In this document: positions 13,242 through 20,485 of the stretch, one piece after another | Numbering within the stretch: position 1 is the stretch's first letter | Layout: each line of letters starts with the position of its first letter | From: an uncultured Muribaculaceae bacterium | GTDB lineage: Bacteria; Bacteroidota; Bacteroidia; Bacteroidales; Muribaculaceae | NCBI GenBank assembly: GCA_910587915.1 | Contig: CAJUOB010000034.1 | Span: forward strand, 1 to 20,485 | Reading direction: 5' to 3' | Length of the DNA stretch: 20,485 bases | Program-made: the position numbers and the translations under genes | The notes under the pieces: generated by a model | The model's database searches: none | Told to the model about the DNA's origin: nothing | The model's input: only the letters and a program-made list of their open reading frames with translations

Positions 13242-16229
13242 ATGCACAATTATCTTAAATCTCTAATTATGGCGACGGCCGTGATATGCAGCCCGGCCGT
13301 ATATGCCATACGCCCCGCACTGGAAAAGGGCCGTGAGGCCGAAGCATCCCGTTGGGCCGACTCTGTGTACGCCACACTCACCGAGCGCCAACGCGTGGCG
13401 CAGCTCATGTGCTGCAAAGTGGTGCCTACCAAAGGAGCCGAATCGCGAGCCGCCATCACACGTCTTGTCAAGACCGAAGGTGTGGGATCGCTGCTGTTCA
13501 CCGAAGGAAATGTGGAACAATTCGCGTCCTTGGCCGACTATGCCCAATCCGAAGCCAAGGTGCCCGTGCTGATGACCGTAGATGGCGAATGGGGCGTGTC
13601 GATGCGTGTGAAAGACACTCCGCGCTTCCCCAAGAACATCGCCCTTGGAGCCATCCAGAACAAACGTCTCATCTACGACTACGGCAAGGAAGTGGCGCGC
13701 CAATGCCATCTTCTGGGCATACAGGCAGATTTCGCCCCCGATGCCGACGTGAATTCCAATCCGGCCAATCCGGTGATAGGCTCACGCTCTTTCGGCGAGG
13801 ACCCCGCGCGCGTGGCCGAGGCGACCGTAGCCTACTCGCTGGGCATGGAAGATGCCGGCGTGCAGGCTGTAGCCAAGCATTTCCCCGGTCATGGCGATAC
13901 CGGCACCGACTCGCACAAGGCGCTGACCCGCGTGGACCACAACAGCCAGCGGCTCGACGATATCGACCTTGTGCCATTCCGGTCGTTTATCGACGCCGGG
14001 TGCTCCGGCATAATGACAGGCCATATCATAGTTCCTGCGCTCGATCCGTCGGAAACACCGGCCTCGCTTTCAAAGGTGATAAGCACCGACATACTTCGGC
14101 AAAAGCTAGGCTTTGAAGGCCTTATCTATACCGATGCTCTGGGCATGAAGGGGGCTGTGGATCCGGCCGGACGCAACAACTGCGTGGCAGCTCTGCTGGC
14201 AGGTGCCGATGTGCTTCTCTGCCCCGAAAAACCATCGGCCGACATAAACGCGGTGATGGGGGCGATCGCCGACGGTACCATACCCGCCAAGATAGTCGAG
14301 GACCGATGCAAAAGGATTCTGCGCTACAAATATTACCTCGGTCTGAACGACTACACACCTCTGGGGACAGACTACGCCGCCATCGCCCGCAAAATCAACA
14401 GCCCCGAAGCCCTCGCACTGCTCAAACAACTCGCGGCAGCCTCGATTACGGTGACACGCAACGAGAACAACATACTTCCGCTTGGCGAACTCGGCAAGCG
14501 CACATTCTCGGTGGTGAGCATAGGCGCGGCAAAGGACAATGAATTCTCATCGACATGCGCGCGCTACGCCCGCACCGAGGAGTATTTCACCTCGGGCGAA
14601 GCTTTTTCGGCAGCTTCACTGGCTAAAATCGATAAAGGCGACGTGATTGTAGCCGCCATATTCTCGGATGGCGCCGGAGCGCAACAGGCTCTGGCACAGC
14701 TCACGGCGAGCGGCAAGCCTGTGGTAGGCGTATTCATGATAAGTCCATTTAAAATCCGTAAGTTCGGAGCATCGCTGTCGAAACTCGCCGCAATGGTGCT
14801 GGCATACGATGATATACCGGCAGCACGCCAGAGTGCGGCCGAGGCTATTTTCGGCGGCATCGCAGTGGACGGTCGTCTGCCGGTGAACATAGCCGGCGTA
14901 GCAAAGATGGGGGCCGGCATAGACTTGTCCAAGACACGCCTTGGATATACCTCGCCCGTGGCCGAGGGGCTCAATCCGGCGCTTACCGACAGCATCGACG
15001 CCATCGCCGAACTTGCTCTCAAGACAAAGGCATTCCCCGGTTGTCAGATACTGGTGGCACGCCACGGCAATGTAATCTACGACAAATCGTTCGGAAAAAT
15101 CACCGGTACTCCCGACGCCAAGGCAGTCGACGCACTCACCGTCTACGACCTTGCATCGGTATCGAAGGCCACAGGCACACTACCAGGCGTGATGAAGGCT
15201 TTCGACCAGGGCCTGATATCGCTCGACGACAAACTTGGAACACTAATACCCGAAATAACCGACTCGGCCAAACGCGAAATTACCGTACGCGAACTGCTCT
15301 ACCACGAAACCGGCATGCCGGCGGCCCTGAACATGTACAACATGATGTTCGACACCACCACATACAAGGGTAAACTAATCACCGGACGCCGCGACCGCAA
15401 TCACACCATCAAGATACAGCGCAATGCCTACGGCCACAATACAGCCCGCATGCGTTCCGACATAATAAGCCGCACACGCTCCGAGGAGTATCCGGTAGAG
15501 GCATCGAAAGGTATTTTCACCGGGCGCGCCGCCTACGACACCATTATGCACCGCATATACGACATACCACTGCGGGCGAACAAAAACTATGTGTACTCCT
15601 GCCTCAACTTCGCGCTGCTGATGGATATAGAGCAACGGCGCACTGGGCGTCCCCACCAGGAATACGTGGAAGAGGAAATCTTCGGCCCGATAGGTGCATG
15701 GCGTACAGGCTACCGTCCCACCGAGCGCTTTCAACTCAATGAGATAGCGCCGACCGAGTACGACTCGTTCATGCGCCGTCAGAAAGTACATGGCTATGTA
15801 CACGACGAGATGGCAAACTTCTCGGGTGGTGTGCAAGGCAACGCCGGTCTATTCGCCAACGCGGCCGATATTGCCAAAATATGCCAGATGTGGCTCAACG
15901 GCGGTACCTACGGCGACGCCCGGGTGCTCTCGCCCAAGACGGTTGAACTATTCACCACCGCGAAAAGTCCTACCTGCCGCCGCGGTCTCGGATTCGACAA
16001 GCCCGACACTGTGAATCCCGACTACTCACCGACATGCGACGAGGCCTCGCCAGAAGTATTCGGCCACCTCGGATTCACCGGAACGGTGTTCTGGGTAGAT
16101 CCGACAGAGGACATAATATTCGTGTTCCTCACAAACCGTGTGGACCCGACCCGCGACAGCGCTGCCTTCAACAAACTCAACATCCGTCCGCGCCTGTTCC
16201 GATATATATACCAGGCTCTGGAGAAATAA
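13242..16229 (+). CDS. GH3 beta-N-acetylglucosaminidase-type domain fused to serine beta-lactamase-like domain
   Basis: A 995-aa exported protein; the signal peptide ends near AVYA (residue 22). The first half is a glycoside hydrolase family 3 barrel of the NagZ type: the loop KHFPGHGDTGTDSH at 212-225 (catalytic His/Asp) and TDALGMKG around the nucleophile Asp298; residues about 385-560 resemble the GH3 C-terminal domain. The last ~400 residues are a class C beta-lactamase/esterase-like domain: SVSK at 639-642 (catalytic Ser and Lys), YSCLN as the likely Tyr-x-Asn box, and HLGFTGT at 942-948 in place of the KTG box. This fusion is known in Bacteroidetes. NagZ-type GH3 enzymes cut N-acetylglucosamine from peptidoglycan fragments, and the second domain could act on the peptide or an acyl group; a joint role in cell-wall recycling in the periplasm is inferred. 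Antibiotic resistance is not implied. The ATG at 13242 is preferred; one at 13269 would shorten the signal. A strong terminator follows. Confidence 0.94.
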   Translation: MHNYLKSLIMATAVICSPAVYAIRPALEKGREAEASRWADSVYATLTERQRVAQLMCCKVVPTKGAESRAAITRLVKTEGVGSLLFTEGNVEQFASLADYAQSEAKVPVLMTVDGEWGVSMRVKDTPRFPKNIALGAIQNKRLIYDYGKEVARQCHLLGIQADFAPDADVNSNPANPVIGSRSFGEDPARVAEATVAYSLGMEDAGVQAVAKHFPGHGDTGTDSHKALTRVDHNSQRLDDIDLVPFRSFIDAGCSGIMTGHIIVPALDPSETPASLSKVISTDILRQKLGFEGLIYTDALGMKGAVDPAGRNNCVAALLAGADVLLCPEKPSADINAVMGAIADGTIPAKIVEDRCKRILRYKYYLGLNDYTPLGTDYAAIARKINSPEALALLKQLAAASITVTRNENNILPLGELGKRTFSVVSIGAAKDNEFSSTCARYARTEEYFTSGEAFSAASLAKIDKGDVIVAAIFSDGAGAQQALAQLTASGKPVVGVFMISPFKIRKFGASLSKLAAMVLAYDDIPAARQSAAEAIFGGIAVDGRLPVNIAGVAKMGAGIDLSKTRLGYTSPVAEGLNPALTDSIDAIAELALKTKAFPGCQILVARHGNVIYDKSFGKITGTPDAKAVDALTVYDLASVSKATGTLPGVMKAFDQGLISLDDKLGTLIPEITDSAKREITVRELLYHETGMPAALNMYNMMFDTTTYKGKLITGRRDRNHTIKIQRNAYGHNTARMRSDIISRTRSEEYPVEASKGIFTGRAAYDTIMHRIYDIPLRANKNYVYSCLNFALLMDIEQRRTGRPHQEYVEEEIFGPIGAWRTGYRPTERFQLNEIAPTEYDSFMRRQKVHGYVHDEMANFSGGVQGNAGLFANAADIAKICQMWLNGGTYGDARVLSPKTVELFTTAKSPTCRRGLGFDKPDTVNPDYSPTCDEASPEVFGHLGFTGTVFWVDPTEDIIFVFLTNRVDPTRDSAAFNKLNIRPRLFRYIYQALEK

Positions 16230-16247
16230 CAGATATACAAACTTACC

Positions 16248-16296
16248 CACTCCGGGCATCCGCAAGGCAAACTTTGCGGGTGCCCGGAGTGTTTTT
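16248..16296 (+). terminator. Intrinsic terminator after the GH3/beta-lactamase gene
   Basis: CACTCCGGGCATCCGCAA (16248-16265) pairs with TTTGCGGGTGCCCGGAGTG (16273-16291), with minor mismatch, over a short loop, followed by TTTTT (16292-16296). The stop is at 16227-16229. Classic Rho-independent structure. Confidence 0.92.
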
Positions 16297-16320
16297 AGTA
16301 TAAGAGCTTGTAAGAAAAAA

Positions 16321-16383
16321 ATGAAACTTGGAAACATTAACATTGATTTCAACAAGCTATTAGGTTTCAATTATTTATACTAA
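16321..16383 (+). CDS. Possible 20-codon ORF before the DUF2156 gene
   Basis: An ATG at 16321, after an A-rich run, opens a 20-residue frame (starting MKLGNINIDFNKLLG) that stops at 16383, 12 nt before the next start. It could be a leader peptide or chance; it is not rich in any single regulatory amino acid and no attenuator follows. Confidence 0.2.
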   Translation: MKLGNINIDFNKLLGFNYLY

Positions 16384-16395
16384 AGTTTGCACACA

Positions 16396-17334
16396 ATGAA
16401 TACCCGCCAATTAGCTGTTGCCACAGAGCGCCGTCCACTCGAATTGAGTTTCCGCCCGGTTGATTTTGAAGCACTACCCATCATCAATTCCTTCCTGCAA
16501 CGTGAGCATAGCCGCTCATGCGACTACTCTCTTGGAGGCCTGTATATGTGGATCGATTTCTTCAATTATGAGTATTGCATCGTTGCCGCTACCCTATTTA
16601 TAAAAGGACTGTCGGAGGATGCGTCGCGGCGTCCGTCGTTTGCAGTTCCGATAGGTTCTCTGCCTTTGGCCGATGCCGTAGCCGCTGTGAGAGCCTACTG
16701 TTCAAGCCGAGGAGTGGAGCCGCTGTTCTCGGCGGTGCCCGATGAAAAACTCGATGCACTCGTAGCCCTGGGAAAGGCCGAGGTGACGCCACTCGACGAC
16801 TGGGCAGACTATATCTACACAGCCACCGACCTGGCGTCGCTCACAGGCAAGCACTACAATAAGAAACGCAACCATGTGAATCGCTTCATGACCGACAACC
16901 CACATTGGCAGCTCGAACCGCTCGAAGGACAAGCCCTCGCCGATGCCGATGCTTTCTTCGCAGCGCTACCCGCCGACTCTGACGAGGTGATGGCCGAATA
17001 CGAACGCCGCCAGTGCGCCGATGTACTCCGCCACTATACCTTGTATCCATTCGAAGGTGCGGTACTCCGAGGCGAGGACGGCGATGTGGTGGCATTCACC
17101 GTAGCCGAGCTTATCGGGGATACCCTTATAATACATATCGAGAAGATGCGCCACGACGTGGCCGGTGCCGGAGAAACCATCAACAAGCTATTTGCAGCAG
17201 AGATGCTTCGCCGACATCCACAAATACGGTTTATAAACCGCGAGGACGATGCCGCGGACCCCGGACTACGATACGCCAAAATGTCGTATCATCCACTGCG
17301 GTTGCTCCGTAAATTCAATGTCCGCTTTCTTTGA
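16396..17334 (+). CDS. DUF2156 / phosphatidylglycerol lysyltransferase-domain-like protein
   Basis: A 312-aa soluble protein without signal or membrane segment. It resembles the GNAT-like C-terminal domain of phosphatidylglycerol lysyltransferases (DUF2156), found alone in Bacteroidetes: FRPVDFEALPIINSFL and CDYSLGGLYMW near the N-terminus, YIYTATDLASLTGKHYNKKRNHVNRF at about 138-163, AFTVAELIGDTLIIHIEKMRHDVAGAGETINKLFA at about 231-265, and a final RFINREDDAADPGLRYAKMSYHP block. Family members may transfer an amino acid or acyl group from tRNA or CoA; the acceptor is unknown and no flippase domain is present. The ATG at 16396 is chosen over a TTG at 16387. The promoter is unclear (AAAGTTTG at 16382-16389 is a near match). 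A terminator follows at 17381-17415. Confidence 0.87.
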   Translation: MNTRQLAVATERRPLELSFRPVDFEALPIINSFLQREHSRSCDYSLGGLYMWIDFFNYEYCIVAATLFIKGLSEDASRRPSFAVPIGSLPLADAVAAVRAYCSSRGVEPLFSAVPDEKLDALVALGKAEVTPLDDWADYIYTATDLASLTGKHYNKKRNHVNRFMTDNPHWQLEPLEGQALADADAFFAALPADSDEVMAEYERRQCADVLRHYTLYPFEGAVLRGEDGDVVAFTVAELIGDTLIIHIEKMRHDVAGAGETINKLFAAEMLRRHPQIRFINREDDAADPGLRYAKMSYHPLRLLRKFNVRFL

Positions 17335-17380
17335 CGCTACCATTGAATCCCGTAAATATTTTTCCGACTGAACATTTTTT

Positions 17381-17419
17381 CATCTCCGGCGTGAACTTTT
17401 CTATCGCCGGAGATGTTTA
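17381..17419 (+). terminator. Intrinsic terminator after the DUF2156 gene
   Basis: CATCTCCGGCG (17381-17391) and CGCCGGAGATG (17405-17415) form a perfect 11-bp stem with a 13-nt loop, followed by TTTAT. A T run also precedes it (TTTTTT at 17375-17380), with A-poor context, so activity is best on the plus strand. Confidence 0.8.
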
Positions 17420-17482
17420 TATATCACAAAGCGAAAAATTACTTTTTCCATTGCAAGAAATGTGATAATGATTGGTTTATCT

Positions 17483-17520
17483 ACAGCGGCGATACCGGGA
17501 GGCATCGCCGCTGTGGTTTT
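17483..17520 (+). terminator. Second terminator-like hairpin in the same spacer
   Basis: ACAGCGGCGAT (17483-17493) and ATCGCCGCTGT (17504-17514) are a perfect 11-bp stem with a 10-nt loop, then GG and TTTT. No recognised gene lies between it and the terminator at 17381-17419, so it is either a backup terminator or ends a short unannotated transcript. The rest of 17521-17690 shows no gene. Confidence 0.65.
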
Positions 17521-17694
17521 ACACCCTATTCCCCTGCATTTAGATAGTAAGTGGCGGCTGCAGAGACACCTCTGTAACTCACATGGCAGATGCCAATATG
17601 GATCGGGGATAGAAAATGATTTCAGAATGCATCTATCTCATTTACTGAATTAGAATCATTATTTTTGAAAGCGGTTAAAATTCCAAGAAAAGTA

Positions 17695-17724
17695 TTGGAA
17701 TTAAAATATTTTCGAGTATATTTG
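17695..17724 (+). promoter_or_regulatory. Promoter of the beta-barrel gene
   Basis: TTG (17695-17697), a 19-nt spacer and TATATTTG (17717-17724) match the Bacteroidetes consensus; predicted leader is about 17 nt. A second TATTTTTG at 17660-17667 could be an alternative upstream promoter, but its -33 half is poor. Confidence 0.78.
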
Positions 17725-17745
17725 CAAAAACCTAAATTCCTTTCC

Positions 17746-18372
17746 ATGAAAAAATTTGCTTTGGTTATTTTCACCGTACTTCTTATGGCAGATTTAGCAG
17801 CCGCGCGTAAGTTCAGATTTGGTTTTGAAGCCGGATTGGATATTTCCAAGCCGTCGAACTGCGACGGAACAGCCTGTCTGGCATATAACTACGGTCTATT
17901 AGGAGAGTATGATTTCAAATCGTCGATGAAAGGTGCATACATAATATTAAAACTCGATGTAGCGGCCAAACATTGGAATCACACAGTGATGAAGGGGTCA
18001 TACAAAGGCAAACTGATAGCCCATCCGGTGTACCTGCAAATGCCCATAATGGTGGGTTGGAGAGTGCCTGTCAGTGATAAGATTTCTTTAAAATTCGAGG
18101 CCGGCCCGTATTTTGCCCAAGGATATCTCGGGGCATCGAAAGTGAACTACTACAACGGACACTCCAAACCATACACAGAAGATGTCAAGGACTGCTTCGG
18201 TGAGAACGGCATATGCAAGCGCTTTGACACAGGCATATCTTTAGGTGTGGGATTCTCGGTTGGTAAGTATTGGCAATTCGGAGTGAATACGGCAATACAA
18301 CTCAATAAATTCGACCAGGTCAACAACCGATCGAACAGGACCTATGGCTTATCGGCCGGGTTATTATTTTGA
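17746..18372 (+). CDS. Outer-membrane beta-barrel protein (PorT/OmpX-like)
   Basis: A 208-aa exported protein. The ATG at 17746 gives a classic signal peptide (MKKFALVIFTVLLMADLAAA, cleavage near residue 20), and a promoter lies just upstream; a longer reading from 17665 would begin before the promoter. The mature part alternates polar and aromatic residues in strand-like runs (FRFGFEAGLDI, GAYIILKLDVA, ISLKFEAGPYF, GISLGVGFSVG, GLSAGLLF) and ends in Phe, as outer-membrane barrels do. This matches the small 8-10-strand 'outer membrane beta-barrel' families common in Bacteroidales; ligand or role unknown. Three Cys (about residues 40, 45 and in CFGENGICKR) are unusual for such a small barrel and may form a loop disulfide. 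Confidence 0.86.
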   Translation: MKKFALVIFTVLLMADLAAARKFRFGFEAGLDISKPSNCDGTACLAYNYGLLGEYDFKSSMKGAYIILKLDVAAKHWNHTVMKGSYKGKLIAHPVYLQMPIMVGWRVPVSDKISLKFEAGPYFAQGYLGASKVNYYNGHSKPYTEDVKDCFGENGICKRFDTGISLGVGFSVGKYWQFGVNTAIQLNKFDQVNNRSNRTYGLSAGLLF

Positions 18373-18404
18373 TTTGGGGATATTTACCTGTGGCTACACT
18401 GCGA

Positions 18405-18436
18405 TTTGCGGGGGTGTGGGATTTTTCGTAAATTTG
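18405..18436 (+). promoter_or_regulatory. lepA promoter
   Basis: TTTG (18405-18408), a 20-nt spacer and TAAATTTG (18429-18436) match the Bacteroidetes consensus at every position. Leader about 12 nt. It lies in the 80-bp gap after the beta-barrel gene, so lepA need not depend on that gene's transcription. Confidence 0.85.
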
Positions 18437-18452
18437 TGCCAAATTTCCGGAA

Positions 18453-20240
18453 ATGAAAAATATACGCAACTTCTGCATAATAGCACACATAGACCACGGC
18501 AAATCGACTCTTGCCGACCGCCTGCTCGAATACACCAATACTGTGTCGGCCAAAGACATGGAGGCACAGGTGCTCGACGATATGGATCTGGAGCGCGAAC
18601 GCGGCATCACAATCAAGAGCCACGCTATCCAGATGGATTACCACCTGAACGGCGAAAAATATGTGCTCAACCTCATCGATACTCCGGGACACGTCGACTT
18701 TTCGTACGAAGTGTCGCGATCTATCGCTGCATGTGAAGGTGCACTGCTGATAGTGGACGCCTCGCAGGGCATTCAGGCCCAGACCATTTCGAATCTCTAC
18801 ATGGCCATCGACAACGATCTGGAGATCATACCGGTAATAAACAAGGTAGACCTCGATTCGGCCAAGCCCGAGGAAGTGGAAGACCAGATAATCGACCTGC
18901 TCGGCTGCAAGCGCGAGGAAATTATCCGTGCGAGCGGTAAGACAGGAGTAGGCGTGCCCGATATTCTTCAGGCTATCGTGGAACGCATTCCGGCCCCGGT
19001 AGGCGATCCGTCGGCTCCTCTGCAGGCTTTGATTTTCGACTCGGTGTTCAACCCCTTCCGCGGCATCATAGCCTATTTCAAAATCGAAAACGGCACCATC
19101 CGAAAGAATGATTTCGTGAAGTTCGTGGCTACCGGCAAGGAGTATCACGCCGATGAGATCGGAATTCTGCGGCTCGACATGCAGCCACGCGCCGAGCTAT
19201 CGGCCGGCAATGTGGGCTACATCATATCTGGCATAAAGACCAGCAAAGAGGTGAAAGTGGGCGATACCATAACACACGTGGAGCGCCCGTGCACCGAGGC
19301 CATCGACGGCTTCGAGGAAGTGAAGCCCATGGTATTCGCCGGTGTATATCCTATCGAAACAGAGGACTTCGAGAACCTGCGTAGCTCGCTTGAAAAGCTG
19401 CAGCTCAACGATGCGTCGCTCACATTCACTCCGGAATCGTCGGCGGCACTCGGCTTCGGTTTCCGCTGCGGATTTCTTGGACTTCTACACATGGAAATCG
19501 TGCAGGAACGTCTCGGGCGCGAATTCGACATGGATGTGATCACCACGGTGCCCAACGTAAGCTACCGTGTGTACGACAAACGCGGCGAGATGGTAGAAGT
19601 GCACAACCCGTCGGGACTCCCCGACCCTACCCTGATAGAGCGCATCGAAGAGCCATATATCAGGGCTTCGATCATCACCACGGCCGATTTCATCGGACCG
19701 ATCATGACTCTATGTCTTGGTAAGCGTGGCGAACTGGTGAAGCAGGAGTACATATCGGGCAACCGTATGGAACTGACATTCGACATGCCTCTGGGCGAGA
19801 TTGTGATTGATTTCTACGATAAGCTAAAGAGCATATCGAAAGGATACGCTTCGTTCGACTACCATATACACGATTACCGCGACAGCAAGCTGGTGCGCCT
19901 CGACATACTTCTCAACGGAGAGAGTGTGGATGCTCTGTCGACCTTGACGCACGTGGACAACGCCGTGACCTTCGGTCGCCGCATGTGCGAAAAACTGAAG
20001 GAACTGATACCTCGACAGCAGTTCGACATCGCTATCCAGGCGGCTATCGGTGCAAAAATCATAGCTCGCGAGACCATCAAGGCTGTTCGTAAAGACGTGA
20101 CTGCCAAATGTTATGGTGGCGATATATCGCGTAAGCGCAAACTCCTTGAGAAACAGAAACAGGGTAAAAAGCGCATGAAGCAGATTGGTCGCGTAGAAGT
20201 GCCTCAGAAAGCATTCCTTGCGGTACTCAAACTCGACTGA
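18453..20240 (+). CDS. lepA: Elongation factor 4 (LepA), back-translocating GTPase
   Basis: Translational GTPase that binds the ribosome and moves tRNAs back one step. Length 595 aa, normal for the family. The G domain shows AHIDHGKST (11-19, G1), RGITIK (50-55, G2), DTPGH (76-80, G3) and NKVDL (130-134, G4). The EF-G-like domains II, III and V follow, with GFRCGFLGLLHMEI around 340. The LepA-specific C-terminal domain has the basic end CYGGDISRKRKLLEKQKQGK and GRVEVPQKAFLAVLKL. It has a perfect promoter upstream and a strong terminator 15 nt after the stop. Nothing unusual in the sequence. Confidence 0.98.
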   Translation: MKNIRNFCIIAHIDHGKSTLADRLLEYTNTVSAKDMEAQVLDDMDLERERGITIKSHAIQMDYHLNGEKYVLNLIDTPGHVDFSYEVSRSIAACEGALLIVDASQGIQAQTISNLYMAIDNDLEIIPVINKVDLDSAKPEEVEDQIIDLLGCKREEIIRASGKTGVGVPDILQAIVERIPAPVGDPSAPLQALIFDSVFNPFRGIIAYFKIENGTIRKNDFVKFVATGKEYHADEIGILRLDMQPRAELSAGNVGYIISGIKTSKEVKVGDTITHVERPCTEAIDGFEEVKPMVFAGVYPIETEDFENLRSSLEKLQLNDASLTFTPESSAALGFGFRCGFLGLLHMEIVQERLGREFDMDVITTVPNVSYRVYDKRGEMVEVHNPSGLPDPTLIERIEEPYIRASIITTADFIGPIMTLCLGKRGELVKQEYISGNRMELTFDMPLGEIVIDFYDKLKSISKGYASFDYHIHDYRDSKLVRLDILLNGESVDALSTLTHVDNAVTFGRRMCEKLKELIPRQQFDIAIQAAIGAKIIARETIKAVRKDVTAKCYGGDISRKRKLLEKQKQGKKRMKQIGRVEVPQKAFLAVLKLD

Positions 20241-20254
20241 TGCGTTGTTAAGTT

Positions 20255-20296
20255 CAAAAGTAAATCGGCGTCCATGGGACGCCGATTTTACTTTTG
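20255..20296. terminator. lepA terminator, near-symmetric
   Basis: AAAAGTAAATCGGCGTCC (20256-20273), loop ATG, then GGACGCCGATTTTACTTTT (20277-20295) pair along almost their full length with one bulged base. T-rich on the 3' arm and A-rich on the 5' arm, so it could stop transcription from both sides. Confidence 0.9.
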
Positions 20297-20381
20297 GGCC
20301 CGGCGCATCTTGCGGTACCCGGTGTCGTTCGGAAGATTAGCATACCACGCCATGTGCCCGGTATTGGAGCCGGACCGGAGT

Positions 20382-20485
20382 GGCACCCCGATGGGGCGCC
20401 GGGATATAGAGACACCGTGCAGACCACAGCTGCGGACCACTACGCGGCCCTTGCAGTGGCCTAATAATCTATAGACCGCTACGCG
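20382..20485. repeat. Multi-hairpin repeat element, copy B (cut by window edge)
   Basis: Distant second copy of the element at 5400-5520. H1 is GGCACCCC-GAT-GGGGCGCC (20382-20400), H2 is GGACCAC-TAC-GCGGCCC (20434-20450), and H3 begins GACCGC-TAC-GCG at 20474 and runs off the window. ACCACAGCTGCG (20423-20434) and CTTGCAGTGGCCTA (20450-20463) frame H2 as in copy A. H2 pairs fully only as minus-strand RNA, with two G-U wobbles. H1-to-H2 framing and H2-to-H3 spacing agree with copy A within 1-2 nt. The 85 bp between the lepA terminator and H1 hold no gene that I can support. Confidence 0.72.

Noticed and set aside
13352..14116. 254-aa Arg/Gly-rich plus-strand frame
   Set aside because: It is an out-of-frame reading of the GH3 domain; the composition is typical of a shadow of GC-rich coding DNA.
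13242..16229. Reading the beta-lactamase-like domain as an antibiotic-resistance gene
   Set aside because: It is fused to a cell-wall GH3 domain and has HLG instead of KTG; such domains are usually esterases or peptidases, and resistance cannot be inferred.
1..20485. tRNA or rRNA genes
   Set aside because: No cloverleaf-like sequence with a TTCRA arm or rRNA signature was seen in any spacer by eye; a tRNAscan-SE run would settle it.

Overview
The window reads as a chromosomal segment of a Bacteroidales bacterium, most likely a gut member of the Muribaculaceae or a close relative. This placement is inferred from three things. Many genes are preceded by the Bacteroidetes-type promoter (TAnnTTTG at -7, TTG/TTTG about 20 nt upstream) instead of -35/-10 boxes, and strong Shine-Dalgarno sequences are absent. 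The protein families are typical of the group: a GH3-beta-lactamase fusion, an M3 dipeptidyl carboxypeptidase lipoprotein, a PorT-like barrel and Cys-rich/TonB-C proteins. The core genes are GC-rich, with AT-rich spacers. No tRNA, rRNA, CRISPR array, transposase or phage gene was found.

Layout. 1-3680, minus strand: the 5' part of aspS (runs off the left edge) and, upstream of it, an M3 peptidase lipoprotein (dcp-like) with its own promoter and a hairpin at the predicted mRNA 5' end. 3681-4099: divergent spacer. 4100-4907, plus strand: an AT-rich island with two tandem paralogous small lipoproteins. 4908-5821: a 0.9-kb gene-free stretch between converging genes, filled with palindromic REP-like repeats of about 147-bp period, interrupted by a second, unrelated multi-hairpin repeat. 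5822-9907, minus strand: a tight three-gene unit, tilS - secreted six-hairpin glycosidase - small SecB-like protein. 10000-11357, plus strand, divergent from tilS: a radical-SAM activase whose stop overlaps (ATGA) the start of a Cys-rich/TonB-C fusion protein, followed by a possibly decayed tail. 11594-16229, plus strand: a UshA-like 5'-nucleotidase lipoprotein and a 995-aa GH3/beta-lactamase fusion ending in a strong terminator. 16396-17334: a DUF2156-type acyltransferase-like protein with a terminator. 17746-18372: an outer-membrane beta-barrel. 18453-20240: lepA, with terminator. 20297-20485: a second copy of the multi-hairpin repeat, cut by the right edge.

Functionally this is mostly housekeeping (tRNA charging and modification, translation factor) mixed with envelope work (peptide, nucleotide and peptidoglycan/glycan breakdown, barrel and lipoproteins). 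The accessory signal is concentrated at 4.1-5.8 kb and at the right edge. The most interesting observation is that two distant copies of one repeat keep their flanks and hairpin spacing while the stem arms differ and still pair. Second is the translationally coupled radical-SAM / Cys-rich-TonB pair. A third theme is predicted promoters placed so close to start codons (tilS, the activase, the first small lipoprotein) that the mRNAs would be leaderless or nearly so.
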